A stretch of 14,130 nt of DNA from VAXT01 sp964591295 (GTDB taxonomy: Bacteria > Actinomycetota > Thermoleophilia > Gaiellales > Gaiellaceae): NCBI GenBank assembly GCA_964591295.1, contig CAZQAG010000061.1, positions 1-14,130 on the forward strand, given 5' to 3'. How positions within the stretch are numbered: position 1 is the first letter of the stretch; each line of letters opens with the position of its first letter. Below, one piece after another: positions 1 through 6,998 of the stretch. The notes under the pieces are model-generated. The model did no database searches. It was not told the origin of the DNA and was given only the letters and a program-made list of their open reading frames with translations. Made by a program: the position numbers and the translations under genes.

Positions 1-99
1 AGGCGGGGGTGGAGGCGGGGGCGGAGGCGGAGGCGGAGGCGGTGGCGGAGGCGGAGGCGGAGGCGGAGGCGGAGGCGGAGGCGGTGGCGGTGGCGGCGG
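1..99. repeat. GGN-GGN low-complexity tract encoding polyproline
   Basis: Every triplet of this tract read on the minus strand is CCN, which gives 33 consecutive prolines in frame with the dehydrogenase gene that contains it. The plus strand is a (GGAGGC)n-type tract with some GGT and GGG variants. Alternation of the third base shows a hexamer expansion. It reaches the window edge, so its full length is unknown, and the sequence may have been cut here because of the repeat. Confidence 0.9.
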
Positions 100-1623
100 C
101 CCGCTGATCGAGAACTCTCCGCGCATCTGCTCGGCGTGCGGATCACACTGGTAGACGACGGATCCCGAGCCCGTCGTGAAGTTGACCGTCCAGGTCTCTT
201 GGCCCGTGCCGGCGATGTCCGTCGCGCAATCGGTCTCCGGGTAGCACGAGACGGCCGCCCCCACGAGATGGAAGTTGTGAAACGTCGAGTTGTCGTCGAT
301 CACGAGCCTGTAGGCGCCCTGCGGCAGCGAGCCGCCGTCGAGCTCGACGCCGTTCGGATCGAGCAGGTGGATCTCGAAGTTGTCCTCCACCGAAGCAGTC
401 AGGGTCGGCAGCGGAAATGCGTTCGCGCACGTCCCCGGGGGGTCCGTCGAATTGAGCTTGTAAACGGTGCTCGACCCCATGACGTGGAGACGCCCGCATG
501 CGTCCTCGCCGAACGAAGTCGGGTTCGACACCGTCGCAACTTCGGAACGATCCTCCATCGCGTCGGGGATTCCCGGAACGTTCGAGCGAAGCGTGCCGAC
601 GCAGAGGTCGGTGTACAGGTAGCGCCCGGCCAGGCTAGCGAGGTTCGGATCGCGGACGACGTAGCCACCCGTGATCGAGCATCTTCCGCCGCTCCCGTTC
701 GCGTACTCGAATATCGGCGGGGTGTGATTCGCCGGAGGCGGGGTGCAGAGCGGCTGGCTCAGGTTGTACGGATGCCTGCCCTCGTAACAGCTCCAGCCGA
801 AGTTCACTCCGCGGCCCCAGCCGAAGTCGATGGGCCGGTAGTCGACCTCCTCCCAGGCGTCTTGACCGACATCCCCGATCGTGAGCGCGCCCGTCAGGCG
901 GTCGAACGAGAACCGCCAGGGGTTGCGGAGGCCGTACGACCAGATCTCGGGCCTCCACGGTGCCTGGCCGACGAAGGGGTTGTTTGCCGGAATCGTGTAC
1001 TGCTGGGTCCCGTTCTGCCGCGGGTCGATGCGGAGGATCTTCCCCGGCAGCACCTGGAGGTTTTGTCCGGCGAGGTCCGGGTCTCCGCCGCCACCTCCGT
1101 CGCCCGTGCCCATGTAGAGCATGCCGTCGGGACCGAACTGCAACTGGCCGCCGTTGTGGTTCCCGCGCGGATGCGGGATGGAGATGACGACCCGGCGCGA
1201 GTCCGGATCGGCGACGTTCGGATCGGCCGAGCGCTCGTATTCGGCCACCGTCATCGCGCCGTTCGTCGCGGTGTAGTACACGTAGAACAGGCCGCTCGTC
1301 GCGTAGTCCGGGGGGAACGCCATCGAGAGCAGTCCGCGTTCGCCGCCGGTCGAGATGTTGGTGACGGTCAGAAACGTCGTGGGTTGTCCGCCGTTCACCA
1401 TCAGCCGGATATCGGCGCTCGAACTGCTTCCCTGCTGCACCACGAAGAGCCGTTGTGTGTCACCGGGGGGCGCCGTTACGAAGAGAGCCGACGGAAACGT
1501 GTAGGGAATGGCCTCCAGGATGATCGTCTGCGGGCTGGGCGAAGCCCCGCCCTGCGCCACGAGCGGCGCAAGCACGGCCAGCCCGACAACGAGCGTCAGG
1601 AGCCCTCCGCGAGTCCCCCTCAC
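1..1623 (-). CDS. Exported PQQ-dependent sugar dehydrogenase (GSDH family) fused to a cupredoxin domain; 3' end off the window
   Basis: The gene is open to the left edge, with 541 codons visible. It is predicted to oxidise a sugar or aldose outside the membrane with PQQ, passing electrons to the attached copper domain. A signal peptide (about residues 1-27, ending near AQGGASP) precedes a six-bladed propeller of the glucose/sorbosone dehydrogenase family. Family hallmarks are GNHNGGQLQFGPDG, with the probable catalytic His at residue 156, then GTGDGGGGGDP, SYGLRNPWRFSFD and GDVGQDAWEEVDY. From about residue 405 a cupredoxin-like domain follows, with His449 (FHNFHL) and Cys493-x2-His496-x3-Met500 as type 1 copper ligands. 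Residues 509-541 are all proline. The start is taken as GTG at 1623; TTG at 1629 has better spacing from an upstream GAGGGG. It lies 39 bases downstream of the Rieske gene on the same strand. Family assignment is firm; substrate is unknown. Confidence 0.9.
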   Translation of the reverse strand, partial: MRGTRGGLLTLVVGLAVLAPLVAQGGASPSPQTIILEAIPYTFPSALFVTAPPGDTQRLFVVQQGSSSSADIRLMVNGGQPTTFLTVTNISTGGERGLLSMAFPPDYATSGLFYVYYTATNGAMTVAEYERSADPNVADPDSRRVVISIPHPRGNHNGGQLQFGPDGMLYMGTGDGGGGGDPDLAGQNLQVLPGKILRIDPRQNGTQQYTIPANNPFVGQAPWRPEIWSYGLRNPWRFSFDRLTGALTIGDVGQDAWEEVDYRPIDFGWGRGVNFGWSCYEGRHPYNLSQPLCTPPPANHTPPIFEYANGSGGRCSITGGYVVRDPNLASLAGRYLYTDLCVGTLRSNVPGIPDAMEDRSEVATVSNPTSFGEDACGRLHVMGSSTVYKLNSTDPPGTCANAFPLPTLTASVEDNFEIHLLDPNGVELDGGSLPQGAYRLVIDDNSTFHNFHLVGAAVSCYPETDCATDIAGTGQETWTVNFTTGSGSVVYQCDPHAEQMRGEFSISGPPPPPPPPPPPPPPPPPPPPPPPPPPPPPPPPP

Positions 1624-1662
1624 GCCCAACAGGATACGCCCCTCGCCGAAATAGACAAAGGC

Positions 1663-2676
1663 CTATCGCTCGGCGAGCGCGCTGCCGACGAGCTCCTGGA
1701 ATCGCGCGACGAGCTGCTCGCTCTCGCCGAGGAGCCGGCCCTCCTCCACGATCCCCGACCGAACGCCCTTCTGGACACGCTCGACGAGGACGCGATCCTC
1801 AGCCCCGACCTGCCGGTCGAACGCCAAGAGCTCCTCGACCCAGTCACCGTCTGCGTCCGACGCGAAGAAGTAGTCGAGGAAGCCGGTTGAACGCTCCGGG
1901 CCTGCCGGTAGCAGTGGCCCGATCGAGAGATTCGGCCTTCCCGCGAACACGTTGATCCTGAGGTTCGGCCAGACGAAGTGGAACTGCGCCTGCCCCTCCA
2001 CCCCATCTCGGGTGTTGGCGAACTGGGAGAGAACGTGCTCTCCGGTCGCCTCCAGGCGATATTCGTCGGGGTCGACGTCATACGCGGCGCTGAAGCCCTT
2101 GTGCGCGACCGGGCAGTGGTAGCACTCGAGGTAGTTCTCGCAGCCGATCTTCCAGTTCGCGGCGAGCTCGAACTCGTCGCGCGAGTGGAAGGCGAGGTCA
2201 TCGACCGGCACGAGCTCGGGGACCGGGCCGAGCGTCTCGGCGAGCGGCGCTGCCTCCGCGTCGGGATTGACGAAGAGGAACGGGCCCCAGGTCTCGAGGC
2301 GCATCGGCACGAGGGACAGTCCCTCCGGCTCGAAGCCCTGCTCCCGTTCCGAGCGCGGCGCTTTGCGAAGCGAGCCGTCCAGGTCGTACGTCCACGCGTG
2401 GTAGGGGCACTGGATGGTCTTTCCCTTGCCGTCGCTCTCGGCGAGCAGCGAGCCGCGGTGGCGGCAGACGTTGAGGAAGGCGCGAATCCCGTCCTCGCTT
2501 CGGACGACGAGGACCGGCACGTCTCCGGCCCAGCCGGCGAACCGCCCTCCCACTTCCTCCACGCGGCCGGCGTGGCCGACGTACTGCCACGACCGCCGGA
2601 AGATCCGCTCTTGCTCGCGCCGCAGAACGTCGGGGTCGGAGTACCAGCTCCAGGGCAGGCTCTGCGACGCAGGCAT
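1663..2676 (-). CDS. Rieske non-heme iron oxygenase, alpha subunit (CntA/choline monooxygenase-like subgroup)
   Basis: This 337-residue cytoplasmic oxygenase needs a separate reductase, and none is encoded in the window. The Rieske [2Fe-2S] ligands are Cys71-x-His73 (CRHRG) and Cys90-x2-His93 (CPYHAW). The catalytic domain holds the iron ligands His187 and His192 inside ENYLECYHCPVAH, and the likely third ligand Asp294 in AEDRVLVERVQ. The bridging acid between the Rieske and iron centres is Glu184, where classic aromatic dioxygenases have Asp. Glu at this place is known from carnitine/choline-type monooxygenases. No beta subunit neighbours it, which fits a homotrimeric enzyme. The ATG start has no SD; it sits 23 bases after the ANTAR stop, and a TAGATT -10-like element just upstream would allow a nearly leaderless mRNA. 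Substrate cannot be read from the sequence: quaternary amines are possible, aromatic acids not excluded. Confidence 0.93.
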   Translation of the reverse strand: MPASQSLPWSWYSDPDVLRREQERIFRRSWQYVGHAGRVEEVGGRFAGWAGDVPVLVVRSEDGIRAFLNVCRHRGSLLAESDGKGKTIQCPYHAWTYDLDGSLRKAPRSEREQGFEPEGLSLVPMRLETWGPFLFVNPDAEAAPLAETLGPVPELVPVDDLAFHSRDEFELAANWKIGCENYLECYHCPVAHKGFSAAYDVDPDEYRLEATGEHVLSQFANTRDGVEGQAQFHFVWPNLRINVFAGRPNLSIGPLLPAGPERSTGFLDYFFASDADGDWVEELLAFDRQVGAEDRVLVERVQKGVRSGIVEEGRLLGESEQLVARFQELVGSALAER

Positions 2677-2699
2677 GGCCGCGAATCTATCGCGCCGGG

Positions 2700-3242
2700 C
2701 TAAGCGTCCTGGGTCGAAAACCGCTGAGCGGGCCGAATGTCGATGACGCGAGCCAGCTGTGGCGGCGTCTCGGGTGAATTGACGACCTCCGTGGCAAGCG
2801 AAGTCAGCTTCAGCCCCTGCGAGCGCGCAGCCGAGCGCAGGAACGAGAATGCCTCGTCGAGGCTGATGCCGATCCGCTCGGCGAAAATCCCCTTCGCCTG
2901 CTCGATCACGATCCGACCCTCGAGCGCCGCTTGTAGCTGAATCGTGCGCTCGAGCAGGAACTGGGTCGCATCGGGAGCCTTGCCGTCGATCGGTGCGACC
3001 ACGCTCAGGAAGCGGTCGCCGAAATGAATCTCGCAGGATGCTTCGTCTCCGTCCCCGAGCCAGGTGCCAACCGCGTGGAAGAGCTGCAGGAGGGATGACG
3101 CGGTCGTCGCGTCGAGCCTGATGTGAACCTCGTCAACGCCGTCGTGTGAGAAAGCCACCCCGCCGACGCCGTCGAGCACTGAAAGCAAGGCTTGCGAACG
3201 TTCTTCGCTCGTGGCGAGGACTCTGATCGTCTGTTGCGGCAC
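2700..3242 (-). CDS. ANTAR-domain RNA-binding regulator
   Basis: This 180-residue protein has a C-terminal ANTAR domain at about residues 103-157: EGRIVIEQAKGIFAERIGISLDEAF followed by LRSAARSQGLKL (given here as two pieces). ANTAR domains bind paired RNA hairpins and act by transcription antitermination. The N-terminal 100 residues are not a receiver domain. They contain no DD pair or phospho-acceptor Asp motif, and I do not recognise them; they may form a small sensory or protein-contact domain. The GTG start at 3242 is supported by AAGGGAAC seven bases upstream. The gene diverges from a stand-alone receiver gene (3395-3805), so a two-protein phosphorelay-type pairing is possible. It probably starts the transcript that continues into the Rieske oxygenase. 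The ANTAR call is firm; partner and RNA target are unknown. Confidence 0.88.
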   Translation of the reverse strand: MPQQTIRVLATSEERSQALLSVLDGVGGVAFSHDGVDEVHIRLDATTASSLLQLFHAVGTWLGDGDEASCEIHFGDRFLSVVAPIDGKAPDATQFLLERTIQLQAALEGRIVIEQAKGIFAERIGISLDEAFSFLRSAARSQGLKLTSLATEVVNSPETPPQLARVIDIRPAQRFSTQDA

Positions 3243-3336
3243 GATGTTCCCTTCGTCGCTGAACCATCGGTTGCAACGAAGAGAAGTGCCGGCGACTTAG
3301 CGGCGTCTGCCCGACTGGTCGTTGTTTCCGCCACAA

Positions 3337-3363
3337 AGTCTATCCCCTTCGGCCAGGAAGCAA
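3337..3363 (-). promoter_or_regulatory. Possible promoter for the ANTAR gene
   Basis: On the minus strand TTGCTT (3358-3363) and TAGACT (3337-3342) are separated by 15 bases, which is short. TAGACT fits the actinobacterial TAnnnT -10 pattern. The leader to the GTG at 3242 would be about 88 bases. This is weak evidence from pattern only. Confidence 0.25.
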
Positions 3364-3394
3364 GTTTCGGCGGCGTTCGGCGTCTTTCCCCACA

Positions 3395-3805
3395 GTGAAC
3401 CCCCTCACTGCCCTCCGCTCGACCGCAGACGAGCAGCCGCAGGCACCCCTCCGCGTCCTCGTCGTCGACGACCAACTCCTCTACGCCGAGGCGATCTCGG
3501 TGCTGCTCCGCCAGCAGGACGGAATGGAGGTCGTGGGGATCGCAGGCGACGGCCGCGAGGCGATCGAGCAGGCTTTTGCCCTGCGGCCCGACGTCGTGCT
3601 GATGGACATCCAGATGCCCCGGCTCGACGGCATCTCCGCCACGCGGTGGATCCGCAAGAAGTTGCCTGGGACGAGGGTCCTCGTGATGACGGCACTCACC
3701 GGCGACGAGCACGTCGAGAATGCTCTCGGAGCCGGAGCCGCGGCGTGCATCAAGAAGTTCAGCAGCGCCGGCGACCTCATCACGGCGATCGAACACCTCG
3801 CCTAG
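3395..3805 (+). CDS. Stand-alone response-regulator receiver protein (CheY-like, NarL-type receiver)
   Basis: This 136-residue protein is a single receiver domain with no output domain. The acidic pocket is Asp25-Asp26 (VLVVDDQ), the phospho-acceptor is Asp71 (VVLMDIQMPRLDG), the switch Thr is residue 99 (VMTALTG), and the conserved Lys lies at residues 120-121 (CIKKFSS). The DIQMP..DGI signature and the ALGAGAAACIKK segment resemble the NarL/FixJ class, but the frame stops just after helix 5, so the HTH is absent. The start is GTG at 3395. No SD is visible (the preceding bases are CTTTCCCCACA), so a leaderless mRNA is possible. It diverges from the ANTAR gene, which lacks a receiver; the two could form a split version of a receiver-ANTAR regulator, which is inference. 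No histidine kinase is in the window. Confidence 0.92.
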   Translation: MNPLTALRSTADEQPQAPLRVLVVDDQLLYAEAISVLLRQQDGMEVVGIAGDGREAIEQAFALRPDVVLMDIQMPRLDGISATRWIRKKLPGTRVLVMTALTGDEHVENALGAGAAACIKKFSSAGDLITAIEHLA

Positions 3806-3808
3806 TAG

Positions 3809-3859
3809 GTCCCGGGCCACGGGCCCGGGACTCGCGCAAAGTGCTTCGCACTTTCCGCG
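3809..3859 (+). terminator. Tandem hairpins after the receiver gene
   Basis: Two hairpins start four bases after the stop codon. The first is a perfect 10-bp stem (GTCCCGGGCC, loop ACG, GGCCCGGGAC; 3809-3831). The second is AAAGTGC-TTC-GCACTTT (3838-3854), flanked by CGCG pairs (3833-3836 with 3856-3859) across a C-C mismatch. There is no U-tract, which is usual for GC-rich terminators. The convergent MFS gene ends 116 bases further on, so the structure could also act on that strand. Confidence 0.6.
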
Positions 3860-3975
3860 ACTAAGAGCACGCCTGCCGAGGAACAAACGGCCCGACGGGC
3901 TCGCCCATGCCGCGGTCGATGGAGGATGCGCTGTTGAAGCGACAGGCACCCACGCGTGGTATTTCGCCAAACCTT

Positions 3976-5217
3976 CTAGGGGTCGGCGGACTCCGGTAGT
4001 TCCCGCATCTTCGGGATCGGCGAGGGCAGGATCCACAGGAAGCCGGCGATCGCGCCGACGACCCCGATCCAGAGTGTCGGCCGAAGCCCGATCGTGGCCC
4101 CGAGGAACCCGCCGATCAGCGCCCCTACCGGCCGAATGCCGTTGTTGACGACCATGTACGCGCCCGACACGCGCGACCGGAGCCGGTGCGGAACGAGCGC
4201 GGCGAAGATCGAGGCCGCGCTGATGTCGAGGATCATCACGCCGAGCCCGCTGCCGAACTCGGCGACGAAGAGCGCGGCCAGCACGAGCGGCTTCGGGCCG
4301 TCCGCAAGCGGGACGAGCAGGAGCGGCACCGGGAAGAGGATGCAACCGAGCAGGTAGGTCGGGCCGATCCCGATTCTCCTCCCAAGACGGGTCGTGACGA
4401 GCGAACCGATCACCCCGCCGACCGCGCCCGCTCCGAGGACGAGCCCGAGCGTGCCGGGCTGGATGTGCAACGAGCGGACGACGTAGAGGATGAATAGCGC
4501 CCAGAAGATGAAGTTGAAGAGGTTGATGGTCGCCGTTGCGAGCAGCGATGCCCGCATGGACGGATTGCTCCAGAGAAAGCGCACGCCCGCGACGACGTGG
4601 CCGCGCTCAGCCTCCTCGGTCGGAGGCTCCTCCGGAGAGATCGAGCCGAGATAGAGAGCCGAGACGAGGTACGAGACGACGTCCACGGCCAGCGCGAACG
4701 GCGCCTTCAGAACCTGGACGAGGATGCCTCCGACGCTCGGTCCGGCGACGAACGAGAAGGCGCGGCTGCCGGAGAGGAACGAGTTCGCCTCGACATAGCT
4801 CTCCCGGGGAACGATCGAGACGAACAGCGAGCTGTACGAGACGTGGAACAGAACCGTCATGCAGCCGACGAGGAACGCGACGACGTAGAGCTGCTGGAAG
4901 GTGAGGGCGTCGAATGCATAGGCGAGCGGGATCGTCGCGATCAGCGCCCCTCGGACCAGATCGGTTGCGATCATCAACCGGCGTCGCCCACCGTGCCGGT
5001 CGACCCAGGCGCCCGCGTGCAGCGCGAGGAACAGGTTGGGCGCAAGCTCGGCCGCGATCAGAAAGCCCATCTGGGTCGCGTTCGCGTCCAGCACGAGCAC
5101 GGCCGTCAGCGGGATGGCGATCATCGTGATCTGGTCGCCGAAGAGCGAGATCGTCTGGCCCAGCCAGAACCGGCGGAAGACGACGTTCTCGCGGAGGAGC
5201 TGCGGAACGAGCCGCAT
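3976..5217 (-). CDS. MFS exporter (MFS_3/EntS-like)
   Basis: This is a 413-residue integral membrane protein with about 12 hydrophobic segments. The N-terminus FRRFWLGQTISLFGDQI is the usual opening of MFS_3 (enterobactin-exporter/macrolide-efflux-like) carriers. Loop 2-3 holds the MFS motif DRHGGRRRLM. The ATG at 5217 overlaps the stop of the upstream serine hydrolase by one base (TGATG), showing translational coupling; an open frame continues further upstream but is out of register with that real gene. It is the last gene of the LysE-hydrolase-MFS unit. The cargo is unknown; the MFS_3 family exports siderophores, macrolides and other small molecules. The C-terminus ends in a short hydrophilic tail. 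Confidence 0.9.
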   Translation of the reverse strand: MRLVPQLLRENVVFRRFWLGQTISLFGDQITMIAIPLTAVLVLDANATQMGFLIAAELAPNLFLALHAGAWVDRHGGRRRLMIATDLVRGALIATIPLAYAFDALTFQQLYVVAFLVGCMTVLFHVSYSSLFVSIVPRESYVEANSFLSGSRAFSFVAGPSVGGILVQVLKAPFALAVDVVSYLVSALYLGSISPEEPPTEEAERGHVVAGVRFLWSNPSMRASLLATATINLFNFIFWALFILYVVRSLHIQPGTLGLVLGAGAVGGVIGSLVTTRLGRRIGIGPTYLLGCILFPVPLLLVPLADGPKPLVLAALFVAEFGSGLGVMILDISAASIFAALVPHRLRSRVSGAYMVVNNGIRPVGALIGGFLGATIGLRPTLWIGVVGAIAGFLWILPSPIPKMRELPESADP

Positions 5218-6332
5218 CAGTCGTCGAATCGGTTCAGCGCTGCACGGGCGACGCGGGCGGCCAGGATGTCCGAGGCCGAACCGACTCGGCTTGCGTTCCA
5301 GGTCAGCACCGTGACGACGAAGGCGCCGTCTGGCGAGTAGACGAGCCCGGTGTCGTGCCTCGCCTTCGTGATCCAGCCCGCCTTGTGCAAGACGGTGACA
5401 CCTCCGCCGCGAACGTAGGTCAGCCCCCCGCGCGTGCGCGCGTGCGCGAGTAGGTAGAGGAGGAACCGTGCGTCGCCGGGCGTGAATCCTCCTCGGAAGC
5501 GCCAGACGAGAGCGCCTCTGGCGCCGGCGGCCAGGTGCAGCGCGCGCTCGAGCCGGGCCATGTCCCAGGCAGTCGTGGCCTTGCCGATGAAGGAGGGCCG
5601 GCTGAAGATGTCGAGCGGGATCGGCGAGCGTGCGATCCCGTCCTCGACGATGTAGCCGCCGTACATGTCGCTGTCGGCCATGCCGAGCGCGCGCATCATC
5701 GAGTTCACCCGAGCCGAGCCGCCTGAGGTCGAGCCTCCGATCGCCTCGAGCAGCTCGTTGGCGGAGCGGTCGTCCGAGTAGACCAGCATCCGCCACAGGA
5801 GTCTCGCGAGCCTCGTGCGGGGCGCCGGGATCCCGCGCAGCCCGCGCAGAAGCTCGACCGCGATCGCGAGCTTCAGCGTCGAGGCGGCCGGGAACCGTGC
5901 CCGAGCGTTCCAGGCTGCCCCGGCGCCCGTCCGCAGGTCCTGGACGAAGAGCCCGCAGACACCCGGGAAGCGGCGCGCGAGGGCGCGCACGCTGCCCGCG
6001 AGCGCCGGGTCCTCGTAACCGCGCAGAGGCGGGATCGGCCCCTCGGAGGGAGCGGCCTCTCGGGGGAGCCCGAAGACCGGCCCGACGATCGTCGAGGACC
6101 GCTGCCCTTCGCCGTCGACGGCGGTCACGCGCAGCGTCACATCGCGCTGCGGCAACGGGACGACGAGGACGAATCTGTGTCTGAACACGTTCTTGGTCAC
6201 GAGCAGGCGGCCGTCCACCCGCACCAGCACCTGGCGCGTGCCGGGCGCGACGCGGCCCTCGATCCGGCCGAAGGAAACCTCGCGGGGAGCCGGCGAGACG
6301 ATCGCAGGCGGAGGAAGCGATACGGCGCCCAC
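5217..6332 (-). CDS. Beta-lactamase-fold serine hydrolase (PF13354-like) with an N-terminal Ig-like domain
   Basis: The protein has 371 residues. About residues 15-90 look like a beta-rich Ig-type domain (GRIEGRVAPGTRQVLVRVDG). Residues about 105-370 follow the class A beta-lactamase layout: Ser151-x-x-Lys154 (ASTLKLA), SDD at 186-188 in place of SDN, ATTAWDMARL matching the TTP..MA..L segment, and Lys317-Ala-Gly (HKAGW) in place of KTG. I cannot find an ELN-type omega-loop Glu, so beta-lactamase turnover is doubtful; a DD-peptidase-like or esterase role is possible. There is no signal peptide, which is odd for this fold. The GTG start directly follows the LysE stop (TAG-GTG) and is in the same frame; AAAGG lies six to seven bases upstream. 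The downstream MFS gene overlaps by one base. Fold assignment is firm; activity is unknown. Confidence 0.87.
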   Translation of the reverse strand: MGAVSLPPPAIVSPAPREVSFGRIEGRVAPGTRQVLVRVDGRLLVTKNVFRHRFVLVVPLPQRDVTLRVTAVDGEGQRSSTIVGPVFGLPREAAPSEGPIPPLRGYEDPALAGSVRALARRFPGVCGLFVQDLRTGAGAAWNARARFPAASTLKLAIAVELLRGLRGIPAPRTRLARLLWRMLVYSDDRSANELLEAIGGSTSGGSARVNSMMRALGMADSDMYGGYIVEDGIARSPIPLDIFSRPSFIGKATTAWDMARLERALHLAAGARGALVWRFRGGFTPGDARFLLYLLAHARTRGGLTYVRGGGVTVLHKAGWITKARHDTGLVYSPDGAFVVTVLTWNASRVGSASDILAARVARAALNRFDD

Positions 6333-6956
6333 CTAGCGCCTTTCGGTCGCCAGGCGCAGCCCGAGGGCAATGAGCACCGCGCCGGTGACGGCCTCCACGG
6401 CGCGCCGAATCGCAGGCCGGCCGAGGAGGTCGCCCGCCTTCGCGACCGCGAACGCGTAAGCGGTCAGCCAGACGAGCGTCATGCAGCAGAAGACGAGCCC
6501 GAGGCCGAGCAACACCGGGAAGGCGTTGTCCTGCGGCGCGAATTGGGGAAGCAGGCTCGGGAAAAACGCGGCCATCTTCGGGTTGCCGAGGTTGCTGAGG
6601 AGACCCTGTCGCAGCGCAAGGCGCGGGCGGAGCTCGCGCGGCCGCCCCCTTCGCTCGTCCTGTGGACAACGGCGGATCACGGCGAGCAGCGAGCTAGCGC
6701 CGAGCCAGAGGAGGTAGGCGGCACCGGCGAACTTCACGGCCAGGAACGCCGGTTCCGAAGCCGTGAGGAGGACGGCAATCCCAGCCGCGGTCGCCAGCGT
6801 CCAGGTCGCCTGCCCGCTCGACACGCCGATCGCGGTGAAGACGCCAGCGCGGCGACCACCCAAGAGCGTGTTCCGAATCGTGAGCGCCGTGTCGGGACCA
6901 GGAGTCACGATCACGATCGCCGAAACTGCGAGGAACGCCGCGAGCTGGCCGGCCAC
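6333..6956 (-). CDS. LysE/RhtB-family amino-acid (or related metabolite) exporter
   Basis: This 207-residue membrane protein has about six hydrophobic segments. Family motifs are TPGPDTALTIRN near residue 18, GRRAGVFTAIGVSSGQ after it, and LLSNLGNPKMAAFFPS in the middle. The length matches the RhtB group. The GTG at 6956 has no SD, so translation may be leaderless. It is divergent from the delta-60 gene, with only 42 bases between the two starts, which must hold both promoters. It heads a coupled three-gene unit with the serine hydrolase and the MFS exporter, which suggests that the products handle the same compound; the compound is not evident. Confidence 0.9.
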   Translation of the reverse strand: MAGQLAAFLAVSAIVIVTPGPDTALTIRNTLLGGRRAGVFTAIGVSSGQATWTLATAAGIAVLLTASEPAFLAVKFAGAAYLLWLGASSLLAVIRRCPQDERRGRPRELRPRLALRQGLLSNLGNPKMAAFFPSLLPQFAPQDNAFPVLLGLGLVFCCMTLVWLTAYAFAVAKAGDLLGRPAIRRAVEAVTGAVLIALGLRLATERR

Positions 6957-6998
6957 GACCGAAGTGTCTCAGACGGCCAGGTGGGGAAGACTTCCAGC

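Noticed and set aside
136..1890. Long open frame on the plus strand (584 codons)
   Set aside because: It runs antisense to the dehydrogenase, whose motifs and signal peptide are unmistakable. The product is Arg/Val-rich and matches nothing; it is a product of high GC.
3809..3859. Tandem hairpins as an ANTAR target RNA
   Set aside because: ANTAR targets have two hairpins with six-base loops and conserved A and G; these loops are three bases and lack them.
3005..4345. 446-codon minus-strand frame crossing the receiver, MFS and ANTAR genes
   Set aside because: It overlaps three well-supported genes in other frames, contains no recognisable motif, and has low-complexity Arg-rich composition.
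5218..6669. Upstream extension of the MFS frame
   Set aside because: It lies out of frame over the serine hydrolase and LysE genes. The MFS family begins at ATG 5217, which is coupled to the hydrolase stop.
6177..6998. Upstream extension of the delta-60 frame
   Set aside because: It is antisense to LysE, and the signal peptide starts at ATG 6999.
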